Shown here in pieces: positions 1 to 9,910 of a stretch of DNA of 64,000 nt. How positions within the stretch are numbered: the first letter of the stretch is position 1; each line of letters begins with the position of its first letter. Source of the stretch: CAWJKP01 sp963843465 (lineage in GTDB: Bacteria > Planctomycetota > Planctomycetia > Pirellulales > Thermoguttaceae); NCBI GenBank assembly GCA_963843465.1, contig CAWJKP010000009.1, positions 248,001 through 312,000 of the forward strand, in the 5' to 3' direction. Under the pieces are notes generated by a model. That model had not been told where the DNA came from. It ran no database searches and was given only the letters and a program-made list of their open reading frames with translations. Position numbers and translations under genes: made by a program.

Positions 1-301
1 GGCGTATCCGCCCAATTCGCGCCGAAGCGGCATAGCCGCAACCGCCCCGACGGCGGCGCGCTGCTTCGTCCCCGGGGCGATTACCTCTGGCAAACCCCGC
101 AAGTAATACTCTGTTAAAACAGGCAATCTGTATCGGTTTTGCCGGTTGTAGCGCGGTTGGCGAAAACTCTGGCCGTTACGATTGTAACGGAACGATTTGA
201 TCCAAGGGCCGGCAATTCGCTGGCGGAATAGGCAGCATTGTGCTCCCGGAGCGGAGTAATGGCCTAACCCCCGAAGTCGCGTAGCCACGACGGCGAAACA
301 G
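1..301. other. Leader region without a recognisable gene
   Basis: No convincing reading frame is seen before the start of the efflux channel gene at 302. The stretch is GC-rich at its left edge and more AT-rich around 100-200. It probably holds the promoter of the metal efflux locus, but no box is clear enough to name. Confidence 0.4.
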
Positions 302-1930
302 ATGGCGCAGCTCACAACAGCCGACCAATACCTGGTACTGGTCCTGCTCACAGCCCTAACGGGCTGCGCGTCGCCGACCGGCGGGCGCCGCGGCGCAGCC
401 GTGGTCAATGAACCGGCCTCAGTCTCCGCGGAAGCCGATCCTACCCGAACGCTTCCTGTCACCGCCCGCGCGGAAGGGTCTCAAGCAAAGTCGCCGACGA
501 CCGCGAGGGCTTTGCAGGTTGCCTACCAGGCCCCGATCGAGAGCCCGCCCGCGCCGCCGAAACCCTCGGATGGCCCCGCTCCACTCCCGGAAGGAGTCCC
601 GCCTGGTCCCGTTCAGCCGGTCCCGCTGCCCGGGCAATCGGTCCCGAAAGCTGGCGACTCGAAACAGGAAGCCGATGAGCCAGTGCCTCCGCAGTCACCC
701 TATCGGTGGGACGATCCCTGCGACCCGTTCCTCGGCCAGGCCGAATTGCAGGTGGCGCAACTGGTGGCCGCGGTGCAAGCTCGTAATCCTTCGCTCCAGG
801 CAGCTTCGGCCGCATGGCGGGCCGCGGCGCAGCGCTACCCGCAGGCCGTTTCGCTCGACGACCCCATGTTCAGCTACATGATTACCCCCACCAACGGCTT
901 GGGCACGATGGACGGCGGCGGCTGGATGGTGCAAGCCTCGCAGAAAGTTCCCTGGGCAGGCAAGCGGGCGCTGCGCGGCGGCGTGGCGGCATCCGAGGCC
1001 GAGGCGATGAAAGGCGACATCGGCGACGCCCGGCTGCGGCTGTCGGAAGCGGCCAGGACGGCATTCTATGACTATTACCTGGCCCGGCGGCAGATGGACG
1101 TGAACGCCTCGACGCGCCGCCTCTTGAACCAGTTCCGCGAAATTGCCACCAGCAAGTATCAAGTGGGTCAAGCCACGCAACAGGATGTGCTCCAAGCGGA
1201 CGTGGAGCTTGGCAGCCTGGAGGGCCGCCGTTTCGAGTTGACGCGCGACGAACAAGTGGCGGTTGCACGGATCAATACCCTGCTGCACCGCGAGGCCAAT
1301 CATCCGCTGCCGCCGCCGCCCGCCAAGGTCGCGATTGCCGATTCGCTGCCGGCCGCTGAAGCGTTACAGGAAGCGGCCACCCACTGCCGGCCTGATCTGT
1401 ATGCCCTCCAAGCCCGGATTCAGACCGAGGAGGCGAACCTCGCCTTGGCGAACAGGGCATACTACCCCGATGTGAACCTGGTCGCCAGGTACGATGCCTT
1501 CATGCCCGACAATATGCGCGCCGAAGTAGGCATGGACATCAACCTACCGATCCGTTATGCGCGGCGGTCGGCGGCGGTGTGCGAGGCGGAGAACCGGGTC
1601 GCGCAACGCTCGGCCGAGTATCAGGATCGGCTCGACCAGGTGCATTACGAGGTTCAAGCAGGGCTAGATCGGGCCACCCAGAGCGGGCGTGTCGTTCACC
1701 TCTACGAGGAGAAGATTCTCCCGGCGGCCCAGCGGAGCCTTGACTCGGCGCTGGCCAACTACACCAGCGGCAAGCTCGACTTCCTCCGGCTCTTGGACGC
1801 CGAGCGGCAACTCTACGCCCAGCGTGAACTGTACTACCAGTCGATCGCCGAGTACCATCAACGCCTGGCTGAACTGGAGCGCGCGGTGGGACAGCCGGTG
1901 GGGACGTTGCGGAGCGGCGAAGGCGAATGA
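302..1930 (+). CDS. Outer-membrane efflux channel, TolC/CusC family
   Basis: Outer-membrane channel of a tripartite efflux pump, probably the exit duct for the CusBA pump encoded downstream. The 542-residue product starts with a hydrophobic segment and a lipobox (LLTALTGC), so it is likely a lipoprotein. A Pro- and Ala-rich linker of about 110 residues follows. Two OEP-type repeats then cover roughly residues 150-530, with long Ala/Gln/Glu-rich helices. Typical family stretches are VGQATQQDVLQADVELG in the first half and YTSGKLDFLRLLDAERQLY in the second. The ATG at 302 gives a complete signal peptide, so it is preferred. The Pro-rich spacer is longer than in enterobacterial CusC. Metal specificity is inferred from the neighbouring metal-binding proteins. 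Confidence 0.88.
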   Translation: MAQLTTADQYLVLVLLTALTGCASPTGGRRGAAVVNEPASVSAEADPTRTLPVTARAEGSQAKSPTTARALQVAYQAPIESPPAPPKPSDGPAPLPEGVPPGPVQPVPLPGQSVPKAGDSKQEADEPVPPQSPYRWDDPCDPFLGQAELQVAQLVAAVQARNPSLQAASAAWRAAAQRYPQAVSLDDPMFSYMITPTNGLGTMDGGGWMVQASQKVPWAGKRALRGGVAASEAEAMKGDIGDARLRLSEAARTAFYDYYLARRQMDVNASTRRLLNQFREIATSKYQVGQATQQDVLQADVELGSLEGRRFELTRDEQVAVARINTLLHREANHPLPPPPAKVAIADSLPAAEALQEAATHCRPDLYALQARIQTEEANLALANRAYYPDVNLVARYDAFMPDNMRAEVGMDINLPIRYARRSAAVCEAENRVAQRSAEYQDRLDQVHYEVQAGLDRATQSGRVVHLYEEKILPAAQRSLDSALANYTSGKLDFLRLLDAERQLYAQRELYYQSIAEYHQRLAELERAVGQPVGTLRSGEGE

Positions 1931-2184
1931 TTCGCCAGCCGGTGATGTTTGTCGCCGCTAGGAATTCGTGCGATCGCCTTACGTCACAACCTCATAATCA
2001 GTATTAGTTTCTGTCATGAGGAGGTCTCCTCACCCCGCCCTGGGTGCGCAGTGGGTTGCATTATTGTTGACTTCGTTGGGCAGAGACGGTAAAGTTGAAG
2101 CGGATTCGGCGTCGATCGGATAGACCGTGCGGGCAAATCGAAACCTGCGGCGGCCTTGACCCCGCAAGATACCAAGCCGGCCTA

Positions 2185-2598
2185 ATGCGATTCTATAACA
2201 GCATCACCGCGAACGCCTTCGTATGGCTGGCCGCCATATTGGTCCCGGCGGAAACCCTGTCCGCGATGTCTTGCGATTGCGGGAGTCATTTCCCGCCGCG
2301 GGCGGCGTCTTCGGCACGGCACCGATGCTGCTGCGGTGGCAAGGGGAGATGCTGCTGTTGCTGCAAAGGCGGGCCGTGCCACTGCGCAGCGAACAAATCG
2401 GCCCCCGCGCCCGTTCCGTTGCCGGGCAATTCGCGGACGGATAACACGAAGTCTTCACTAGGCTTATCCTCCGATACCGTGGCGACCGTTGCGGTGGTCG
2501 TCCCCTCGGTGGTTCTCGCCCAGGCTGCTCAGCGGTCATTTCTCCTTGGCTCTACGTCGCTTGAACGTCTGAGCACACTCTGCCGTTTGGTCATCTAA
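2185..2598 (+). CDS. Small secreted Cys-rich protein
   Basis: Not assigned to a named family. From the ATG at 2185 it is 137 residues, and a shorter hydrophobic N-terminus (NAFVWLAAILVPAETLSA) looks like a signal peptide. Residues about 25-65 are extraordinarily Cys-rich, with runs such as CCCGG and RCCCCCKGGPCHC. The tail is a plain hydrophilic/hydrophobic segment without Cys. The frame is open from 2095, but the internal start makes the signal peptide N-terminal. It lies between a channel gene and a metal-site lipoprotein in the efflux locus, so an exported Cu/Ag-binding or scavenging role is the natural inference. Confidence 0.6.
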   Translation: MRFYNSITANAFVWLAAILVPAETLSAMSCDCGSHFPPRAASSARHRCCCGGKGRCCCCCKGGPCHCAANKSAPAPVPLPGNSRTDNTKSSLGLSSDTVATVAVVVPSVVLAQAAQRSFLLGSTSLERLSTLCRLVI

Positions 2599-2805
2599 TC
2601 GGCACTTCAAGAGGGCAACTGCGCGCGCTGTAGAACATCGCTCGCGCTGCCTTTTTTCTGCCGTCGACCAGACCTCTCCAGGTTCATTTTGCGCGGCTGT
2701 CAGCGCCCCTTGCGCGGAGCAACGACCATTAGTTTGGCGTGCTTGGCAGGGCGCGTGGCCCTTGACCCTCATGCTACGAAATCAAGACTCGCGAGGAGAC
2801 CAACC

Positions 2806-3203
2806 ATGTTGCGAATTCCGGTTCGATACGGCCTTTGGGCGCCGATCTTTCTTCTCCCTTTCATCTTTGGCTCGGGGTGTAGCACTTCAGCCACGAAAGA
2901 CGGCCCGGACGCCGGCCCGGCGACGGCATCGCACGGGCCACAATCCCAGCCTGCCAATTCCGGCAACGAGGCGGACGCCGACGTAAGCGAAGAGCTGGCG
3001 AAGTTGCCGCCCGAAGACCGCGCCTTGCGCAGAAGCAGAAGGTCTGCCCCGTCAGCGATGCGCCGCTGGGTTCGATGGGAGTTCCCTTCAAGGTCGCCGT
3101 CAACGGCCGAACCGTGTTCCTGTGCTGTGGCGGATGCCAGGAGCAACTCAACAAGAATGTAGACAAGTACCTGGCGAAACTGGATCGCGCGGAAGCCAAG
3201 TAA
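2806..3203 (+). CDS. Lipoprotein with C-terminal Cys metal-site domain (apparent frameshift at about 3027)
   Basis: The ATG at 2806 opens a lipoprotein signal with lipobox FGSGC. A polar linker follows, then a domain that can be read only after moving one base back near 3027. The continued frame reads VCPVSDAPLGSMGVP, then TVFLCCGGC, and stops at TAA 3201-3203. The same domain (CPVTGAALGSMGVP, TVFLCCKKC) forms the C-terminus of the neighbouring CusB, which supports the joined reading. The Cys pattern resembles YHS/TRASH-type metal sites. Adding one G (TTG-GCG-CAG) restores the frame, so a sequence error is possible. A periplasmic copper-handling role is inferred from context. Confidence 0.62.
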
Positions 3204-3226
3204 TCACCTCGCTCACTTTACGTATC

Positions 3227-5138
3227 ATGGCTGCTGAAGAGATTGATTCCGCGGCTGCCAAAGTTGCGGCGACCGCGGCGGGCGTCGTCGGCCCCGTTCA
3301 GGCCGATGCAACCATCGCGCCGGAGAAAGACGTGGGCGGGCCGGCTGCACCGCCGCCGGACGAGCCTTTGACCCGCCGGCAGAAGTTCCGGGTCGTGGGC
3401 CGGGCGCTGGTGAACCGGCTCCGGTTCATCGCCGTCCTGGCGGGCGTGGGGTTGTTCATCGGCTACTGGGACACGGTAATGAACTACTGGGAAAAGTGGA
3501 CCCAGACCCACAGCGTCGCTTCACGCGAGCTTGAGCCGGGACACGAGTTCTACTGCCCGATGGACCCGCAGGTCGTCCGTTCCACCTACGAGCCCAACGG
3601 CGACGTGCCGAAGTGCCCCATCTGCGGGATGCCGCTGTCGGAGCGCCTGAAAGGGGAAAAGACCAAGCTGCCGGCGGGCATCACCGCGAGGGTGCAACTC
3701 TCGCCGGAGCGAATCCAATTGGCGGGCATCAAGACCGCACCCATCGAGTATCGGCCGATGGCCCGTGAGACCAAGACGGTCGGGTACGTGGCGTATGACG
3801 AGCGGCGGCTATCGAGGATTGTCAGCCGGGTAGGGGGCTACGTGGAGAAGCTCTACGTGGACGAGACCTTCACCATCGTCCATAAGGGCGATCCGCTGGC
3901 CGAAATCTACAGCCCCGAACTCTACAGCACGGCGCAGGAGTTGATCCTGGCCACCCAAAGCAGGGACATCGGCAGTCTGGCGGCCAGCGCCCGGCAGAAG
4001 CTGCTGCTGTTGGGCATAAGTCCGCAGGAGATCGACGCGATTGTCGCCGCCGGCCGCGGCACGCCGCGGCTGGTGATCCGCTCGCCGCAAGAAGGATACG
4101 TGGTGCAGAAGAAGATCGTGGTCGGCGCGAGCGTGGAAGCGAAGATGACGCTGTTTGAAGTGGCCGACCTCTCGACCGTCTGGGTCGAGGCCGACGTTTA
4201 CGAAAAGGACATTCCCTATCTCCAGCCCGGCCAGAAGATCGAAGCCAGCGTCGAGGCTTGCCCCAATCATACCTTCACCGGGAAACTCGCCCTCGTCTAT
4301 CCTCAACTGGATGCCGCCACGCGCACCAACCGCGTCCGCTTCGTACTGGATAATCCGCAGCACGAACTCCGGCCCGGCATGTTCGCCACGGTGCGGATCA
4401 ACACGCCCCTGGAGACCATCGAGCCCTTCAAGACCGCGGCGATGAAGCGCCGGCAGGTCATGCTCGTCGCCTCCGGCGGGAAAAGGGGACAGTCCCCATT
4501 TCCCGGGACCACCCTCCGGTTGGTGCCCGCCCGGAGGGTGCTTCGCAGAAATGGGGACTGTCCCCTTTTCCGGCGAGACCGCGCCGCCGCCCAGCGAGTT
4601 CCTCACGGTGCCGGAGCGGGCCGTGGTGGATACCGGCTCCAAGACGGTGGTCTATGTGGAGCGCGAGCCCGGAATGTTTGAAGGAGTGGAGGTCGAGCTT
4701 GGACCGCGCCAGGGCGGATTCTATCCGGTCATCAAGGGTCTCCATCGCGGCGACAAGGTGGCAGCCGCGGGCGGCTTCTTGATCGACGCCGAGACGCGAC
4801 TTAACCCGGCTGCCGCCTCGACCTACTTCGGAGCAAGCGGCGGCCCGCAGTCCAATGGTCGTCCTAGCGAGCCATCGACCCCCGGTGCTTCGCAGAAATG
4901 GGGACTGTCCCCTTTGTCCGCGGACGACCTCAAGAACATCGAGCAACTGCCCGAGGCCGACCGGAAACTGGCGATCGCACAGCGCATTTGCCCCGTCACA
5001 GGCGCAGCGCTGGGCTCGATGGGCGTGCCGGTCAAGATCACCCTGCGCGGGCAGACGGTCTTCTTGTGCTGCAAGAAGTGCATAGGGAAGGCCAAACGAA
5101 ACCCCGACGAAATGCTGAAGAAAGTTCACGCCCCGTAA
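3227..5138 (+). CDS. cusB: CusB-like efflux adaptor, with repeat insertions and a frame break
   Basis: Periplasmic membrane-fusion subunit of a heavy-metal RND pump. From the ATG at 3227 it has one membrane anchor (FIAVLAGVGLFIGYWD). A heavy-metal-binding domain follows with YCPMDPQV and CPICGMPL, then barrel-sandwich and beta-barrel domains (VGGYVEKLYVDE, LRPGMFATVRI). At 4481-4569 an 89-bp palindromic repeat lies in the linker and moves the frame. Coding resumes near 4570 as PPSEFLTVPERAVVDTG through GMFEGVEVELG. A half copy of the same repeat is read in frame at 4884-4915. The last 70 residues are a Cys domain (CPVTGAALGSMGVP, FLCCKKC) shared with the upstream lipoprotein. The TAA stop lies inside another repeat. 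The gene is either broken or carries a base-call error within the repeat. Confidence 0.8.
4481..4569. repeat. Palindromic repeat family B, copy 1, inside cusB
   Basis: The outer arms are AAAAGGGGACAGTCCCCATT and its inverse at 4549-4569. The core contains a smaller inverted pair, ACCCTCCGG and CCGGAGGGT. The element sits in the flexible linker of the adaptor and shifts its frame. Other copies are at 4884-4915 (half) and 18827-18898, with a variant at 46571-46623. Confidence 0.9.
4884..4915. repeat. Half copy of repeat family B, in frame in cusB
   Basis: The segment GGTGCTTCGCAGAAATGGGG and the following ACTGTCCCCTTT match the right arm of the element at 4481-4569. It is read in frame as ASQKWGLSPL between the adaptor core and its C-terminal Cys domain, so it was tolerated as linker. 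Confidence 0.85.
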
Positions 5139-5258
5139 AGTAGCAGGCACACTCCGTGTGCCGTCCGCCTGCAATGGAGTTTGCACGTATGACGCGCGTC
5201 GAGGCACGAACGTTGTCCGAGGGCGGACGGCACACGGAGTGTGCCTGCTACTTTACGG
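5134..5258. repeat. Palindromic repeat family C, copy 1 (GTAG...CTAC)
   Basis: Inverted arms of about 35 bp, each containing GTAGCAGGCACACTCCGTGT, are separated by about 53 bp. The first arm contains the TAA stop of cusB and the second ends 24 bp before the cusA start. A second copy with a nested foreign palindrome is at 57119-57230. Confidence 0.88.
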
Positions 5259-5282
5259 CCCCTGCGGACGAGCGGTGAAACC

Positions 5283-8200
5283 ATGATCGAAAAAATCATC
5301 GAGTTCTCGATTCGCAACCGGTTCGTGGTCATCCTGCTGTCCCTCGGCGTGGTGGTCTGGGGTGTCTATGCCGTCATCAACACGCCGGTGGATGCGATTC
5401 CCGACTTGTCGGAGAACCAGGTGATCGTCTTCACCGACTGGATGGGCCGCAGCCCCAAGGAGATCGAGGACCAGATCACCTACCCGCTCTCCGTGAACTT
5501 GCAGGGGCTCGCCGGCGTAAAAGCCGTCCGCTCGTCGAGCGAGTTCAACTTCTCGATGATTAACATCATCTTCGAGGACAACATCGACTTCTACTTCGCC
5601 CGCCAACGGGTGCTGGAACGGTTGACCTTGGCCAGCACCTTCTTGCCGCCGGGGGTCGTGCCCTATATGGCCCCGGACGCCACGGCCCTGGGCCAGATTT
5701 TCTGGTACACGGTCGAGGGCCAAGGACAGGACTTGGGCCGCCTGCGGGCCATTCAGGACTGGTACGTCCGCTACCAACTCAACTCGGTCCCCGGCGTCGC
5801 GCAGGTGGCGTCGGCCGGCGGAATGCCCATCGAGTACCAGATCGACGTGGACCCCAACAAGCTCCGCGCCTACAACGTGACCCTGGGCGAGTTGTTTTCG
5901 GCCGTCGCCGGGTCCAACTCCGCCGTGGGCGGCAAGGTGGTCCAGAAAGGGAACGCGGAGTACATCGTCCGCGGCGTGGGCTGGATCGAGAGCACCAAGG
6001 ACATCGAGAAAACGGTCGTCAAGGCCGACCCGCAAAAGGGCACGCCGATCTACGTCTCCAATCTTGGCACGGTGAGCCTCGGCAGCGAGTTTCGCCGCAG
6101 CGTGCTGGAGAAGAACGGCAACGAGGCGGTCGGCGCGGTGGTAATGATGCGCTACGGCGAAAATCCCTTGGAGGTCACCAGGCGGATCAAAGCCAAGATT
6201 CAAGAGCTTCAGCCGGGCCTGCCCGAGGGCGTGCGGATCGTGCCCTTCTACGACCGCACGCGGCTCATCAACGGCGCCATCGAGACGGTCACCGACACGC
6301 TCCGGGACGAGATGATAATCGCCTCGCTGGCGATTCTCCTGATCCTGATGCACTTCCGCAGTGCGGTGTTGATCTGCATGACCCTGCCGCTGGCGGTGCT
6401 GGTGTCGTTCATCCTCATGCGACACTTCAACATCGCCTCCAACATCATGTCGCTTTCGGGGATCGCCATCTCGATCGGCATCCTGGTGGACCAGGCGATC
6501 GTGATGGTGGAAAACGCCACGCACCAGCTTACGGCCCATTTCGGCCACCACAAGAAGATCACCGGCGACACCCGCGAGATCATCATCCCGGCGTGCCGCA
6601 TGGTGGGCCGGCCGATCTTCTTCTCGGTGATTATCATCCTCTTGTCGTTCATTCCCGTGTTTGCCTTGACCGGGCAAGAGGGGAAGATGTTCCATCCCTT
6701 GGCGTTTACCAAGAGCTTCGCCATGATCGGCGTAGCGATCCTCTCGATCACGCTGGTGCCGGCTTTGATCCCCAGCTTCATCAAGGGCCGGCTGCGGAGC
6801 GAGGAGGAAAGCTGGCTGGTGCGGAACATGATCGGCATCTACAAGCCTTGGCTCACCTGGCTCATGCCGCGGTGGAACTTGACCATGTGGGCCTTTTCGG
6901 CGCTGTTGATCCTGGGGGCCGGCCTCTTCCCGATCGACGCCATCGTGCCCATCCCTTGGCACTGGTGTTTCCTCGGCATCGTCGGGTTCACGATGGCGAT
7001 CACCGTCATCTTTACCAGGGGAGCGAAGTATCAGCTCTTGTCGTTCGTCACGCTGGCGGCGTTGTCCCTCTGGGCCTATCACTTTCCCAAGATCGGCGTG
7101 GACTACATGCCCCCGTTGGACGAGGGAAGCGTTTTGGACATGCCGGTGACCGTGCCGCGGGCGTCGGTGACCGAGACCACCGACGACCTCAAGGCCCGCG
7201 ACGCCCTTTTGCGGCGATTTCCCGAGGTGGAGATGATCGTGGGCAAGTCGGGCCGGGCCGATACCCCGACCGACCCTTCTCCCTTGGACATGGTGGAGAG
7301 CGTCATCACGCTGCGCCCCAAGGAGCACTGGCCGCGACGCAAGCTCCGTTACGCCGACGCCCAGCGGCAAACCGAAGTGGTCCTGGCTGCCCTCCAGCAG
7401 CGAGGACTCGTGGAGCCCATCGAAGACAAGTCGAAACGCCGGGAACTGCTCGATCCGGCGACGATGAACGCCGTTCAGCGGTTCGATCAGGCGATGCGCG
7501 AACTGGTTCTCCGACGATTTACGGAGTTCGAGAGCCAGTTGGGAAAGCGGCTGTTGCGAGAGTTCACGGCGGAGCTGGTCCAACGCTGGAACAAGGCCGG
7601 CCGCCTGCTTGCCGTGGTTGCCGAAGACGATCAACAGCGGGTTGCCGCCGGGCTGGAAACCGAATTCGCCCGGATCCTCACCGCCGGTCCCGGCCAGGAG
7701 GACGTCAACCGCCTGCTCCAGCGCATCGCCGAAAAGCTGGCGGCGGAAAAGAAGCTGGAGCTCAATCCCGAGCTGCTGACCGCCCGCTTCCACCCTCTGC
7801 GCAGCCTATCTCGCAGTCGCCAACGCGCTCGGCTCCGAGCCGCCGACGCTGTTCACCGAGATGTTCGACTTCATCGAGAAACAGCGCGACAAACACTGGC
7901 GCGACGAGGTACGCCGGGTCGATCGCGAAATCCTCGAATACGGCGTTGCCGCCTACGACTGGTATGCCATCGAGGAACTCCACAAAGCGGCCGACGAAAA
8001 GGGCCTTTGGGCGGAAAAGACCGACCATGCGGCCGAGCACGAGAAACTCAAGGCGCTGCGGGCCGCGTTAGACGCCGCCTGGTCCGCTCCGCGCGTGCTG
8101 CCATGGAACAACTTGTTCTTGCGGAAGTGCACCATGTACTCGCACGAGCCGAAGGACAAAGGCACCGATTTGGTCAACGAGGAGATGGGGAGCGTCGTGC

Positions 8201-9603
8201 AAATGCCCGGCTGGGCCAACATCTGGACCATGCCGATTGTGAACCGCATCGACATGCTGGCCACCGGCGTGCGGACCCCGATCGGCATCAAGGTCTTCGG
8301 CGACAACCTCGACAAAATCCAGGAGGTGTCTGAAGAGGTGGCCGAGGTGGTCAAGCAGATTCCCGGGGCGATAAACGTCGTCCCCGACCAGAGCCGGGGC
8401 AAGGGCTACCTGGAGATCAAGATCGACCGCGACCGGGCGGCCCGGTATGGCGTCAAAGTCGCCGACGTTCAGGACGTGATCGAGACGGCGCTGGGCGGCA
8501 AGGCGATCACGATGACCGTGGAGGGACGCGAGCGATTCCCGGTGCGGGTCCGCTACAACCGGGATTCGCGCGAGGACGAGGAGGACGTGAAAAACCTGCT
8601 CGTCAGTGCGGCGGCCTCGATGGGACAGCCCAGCGGCGGAATGAACGGCGGCGGCAGGGGAGGCAGTCGCAGTTCCCCTGTCAGCGCACCATCGGGGCCG
8701 GTGCAAGTCCCGCTGGCGATGGTGGCCGATGTGAAGATCGTCGAAGGCCCGGCCATGATTAAGAGCGAAAACGGCATGTTGCGCAACTACGTGCAACTGA
8801 ACGTCCGCGATCGTGACGTTGTGGGATTTGTCGAAGAAGCGCAGCGGGTCGTCGCCGAGAAGGTCAAGCTGCCGCAGGGGATGTACCTCGCCTGGAGCGG
8901 CCAGTTCGAGAACCAGGTCCGCGCCGGCAGGACGATGCTCGTGGTGTTCCCCGCGGTGATCCTGGTGATCTTCGTCATTCTCTTCCTCACCTACAACGAC
9001 CTGATCGACGCCCTGCTGATGATGAAGGCCGTGCCCGAGGCGATGGTCGGCGGAATCTTTCTCCTCTGGCTGTTTGGTTATCACTTCAGCGTGGCCGTCC
9101 AAGTGGGCTTCATCGCCTGCTTCGGCATGGCCACGGAGACGGGCATCATCATGCTCGTCTACCTCCGCGATGCGGTGGACAAGCGCGGCGGGCTGGAAAA
9201 GATTCAGTCGCTCAGGGAACTCCGCGACGCCGTGATCGAAGGGGCCGTGCATCGGCTCCGCCCGAAACTGCTCACCGAAGGCGTGGCCATCATCGCCCTG
9301 GCGCCCATGCTCTGGGCCTCGGGCGTGGGCCACGAGGTCATTTCCGCGATGGCCGCCCCGGTGCTCGGCGGGCTGTTGATCGCCGATGAGGTCGTGGACA
9401 TCTTCATCCCGGTGCGTTTCTACTGGGTCCGCCGCTATCGCTGGCTGAAGATGCACGGGATCGACGAGGCCACCGCGGGCTATGACTTTGTTCCTGCTCC
9501 GCCCGCTGCCAATCGAAAGGGGAGTCCCGCGGCCAGAAACAAGATTGCTCCATTACCCGCCGGCATCGGCCAGCAAGAGGGAAGCAACCATGACGCCTGC
9601 TAA
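5283..9603 (+). CDS. cusA: CusA-like heavy-metal RND pump with a large periplasmic insertion (apparent frameshift at about 7796)
   Basis: Inner-membrane proton-driven pump for monovalent metals, partner of the adaptor upstream. The ATG at 5283 gives the family N-terminus (MIEKIIEFSIRNRFVV). Hallmarks are DAIPDLSENQVIVFTDW, GIAISIGILVDQAIVMVENA, VDYMPPLDEGSVLDMPV, NIWTMPIVNRIDMLATGVRT and GFIACFGMATETGIIMLVYL. The joined product would be about 1,440 residues against about 1,050 for typical CusA. Most of the excess is a charged, helix-rich insertion of some 280 residues (about 7340-8195) between KEHW and the PGWANIWTMPI segment. The frame changes at about 7796 inside this insertion; restoring two bases at CTGCGC makes it continuous. 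The C-terminus runs to 9603 and overlaps the start of the next small ORF. Confidence 0.88.
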
Positions 9604-9910
9604 TCGACACAATGCGTTTCCCGAGCTGCGCATCTGCTGGCAGACCTTAGCCTGGCAGGGAGCGCTCGGGCTTCTTTTCGGCTACGTCGTGCTCCATCCC
9701 GCTTCGATGGTCATCTTTCAATGCTTGGACCCGCGCATGACCGCCGCCATGTCCGATAATGCCATGTCCGACCACACGGCAGGCGGTTTGCTCGCTCCCA
9801 TCAGCCTTTCGTTTACGCCGGGCCACTTGCCGATGGCGCTGGCCTTCGGAACGATCTCTGCGTTGATCGCTACGGGCTATAGCTACCATCGTTTGCCCCA
9901 AGCGGCCAGC
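9590..9910 (+). pseudogene. N-terminal fragment of a two-TM membrane protein
   Basis: From ATG 9590, which overlaps the 3' end of cusA, the frame encodes two hydrophobic segments (GALGLLFGYVVLHPASMVIF and LPMALAFGTISALIATGY) joined by a polar loop. The frame stays open to 10243, but beyond about 9911 it runs antisense through the conserved channel gene on the other strand, so that part is unlikely to be protein. It looks like the membrane anchor of a larger protein, perhaps a sensor kinase given the metal-efflux context, cut off by the join to the second pump operon. The function is unknown. Confidence 0.4.

Noticed and set aside
3020..3203. Treating the frameshifted genes as true pseudogenes
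   Set aside because: Domains are intact on both sides of each break, and most breaks share a GCGC context. A sequence artefact is the simpler explanation, pending reads.
5253..7793. A very long open frame on the minus strand opposite cusA
   Set aside because: It is the antisense shadow of a high-GC gene: His/Asp/Arg-rich, with no domain, and the plus strand carries clear RND motifs.
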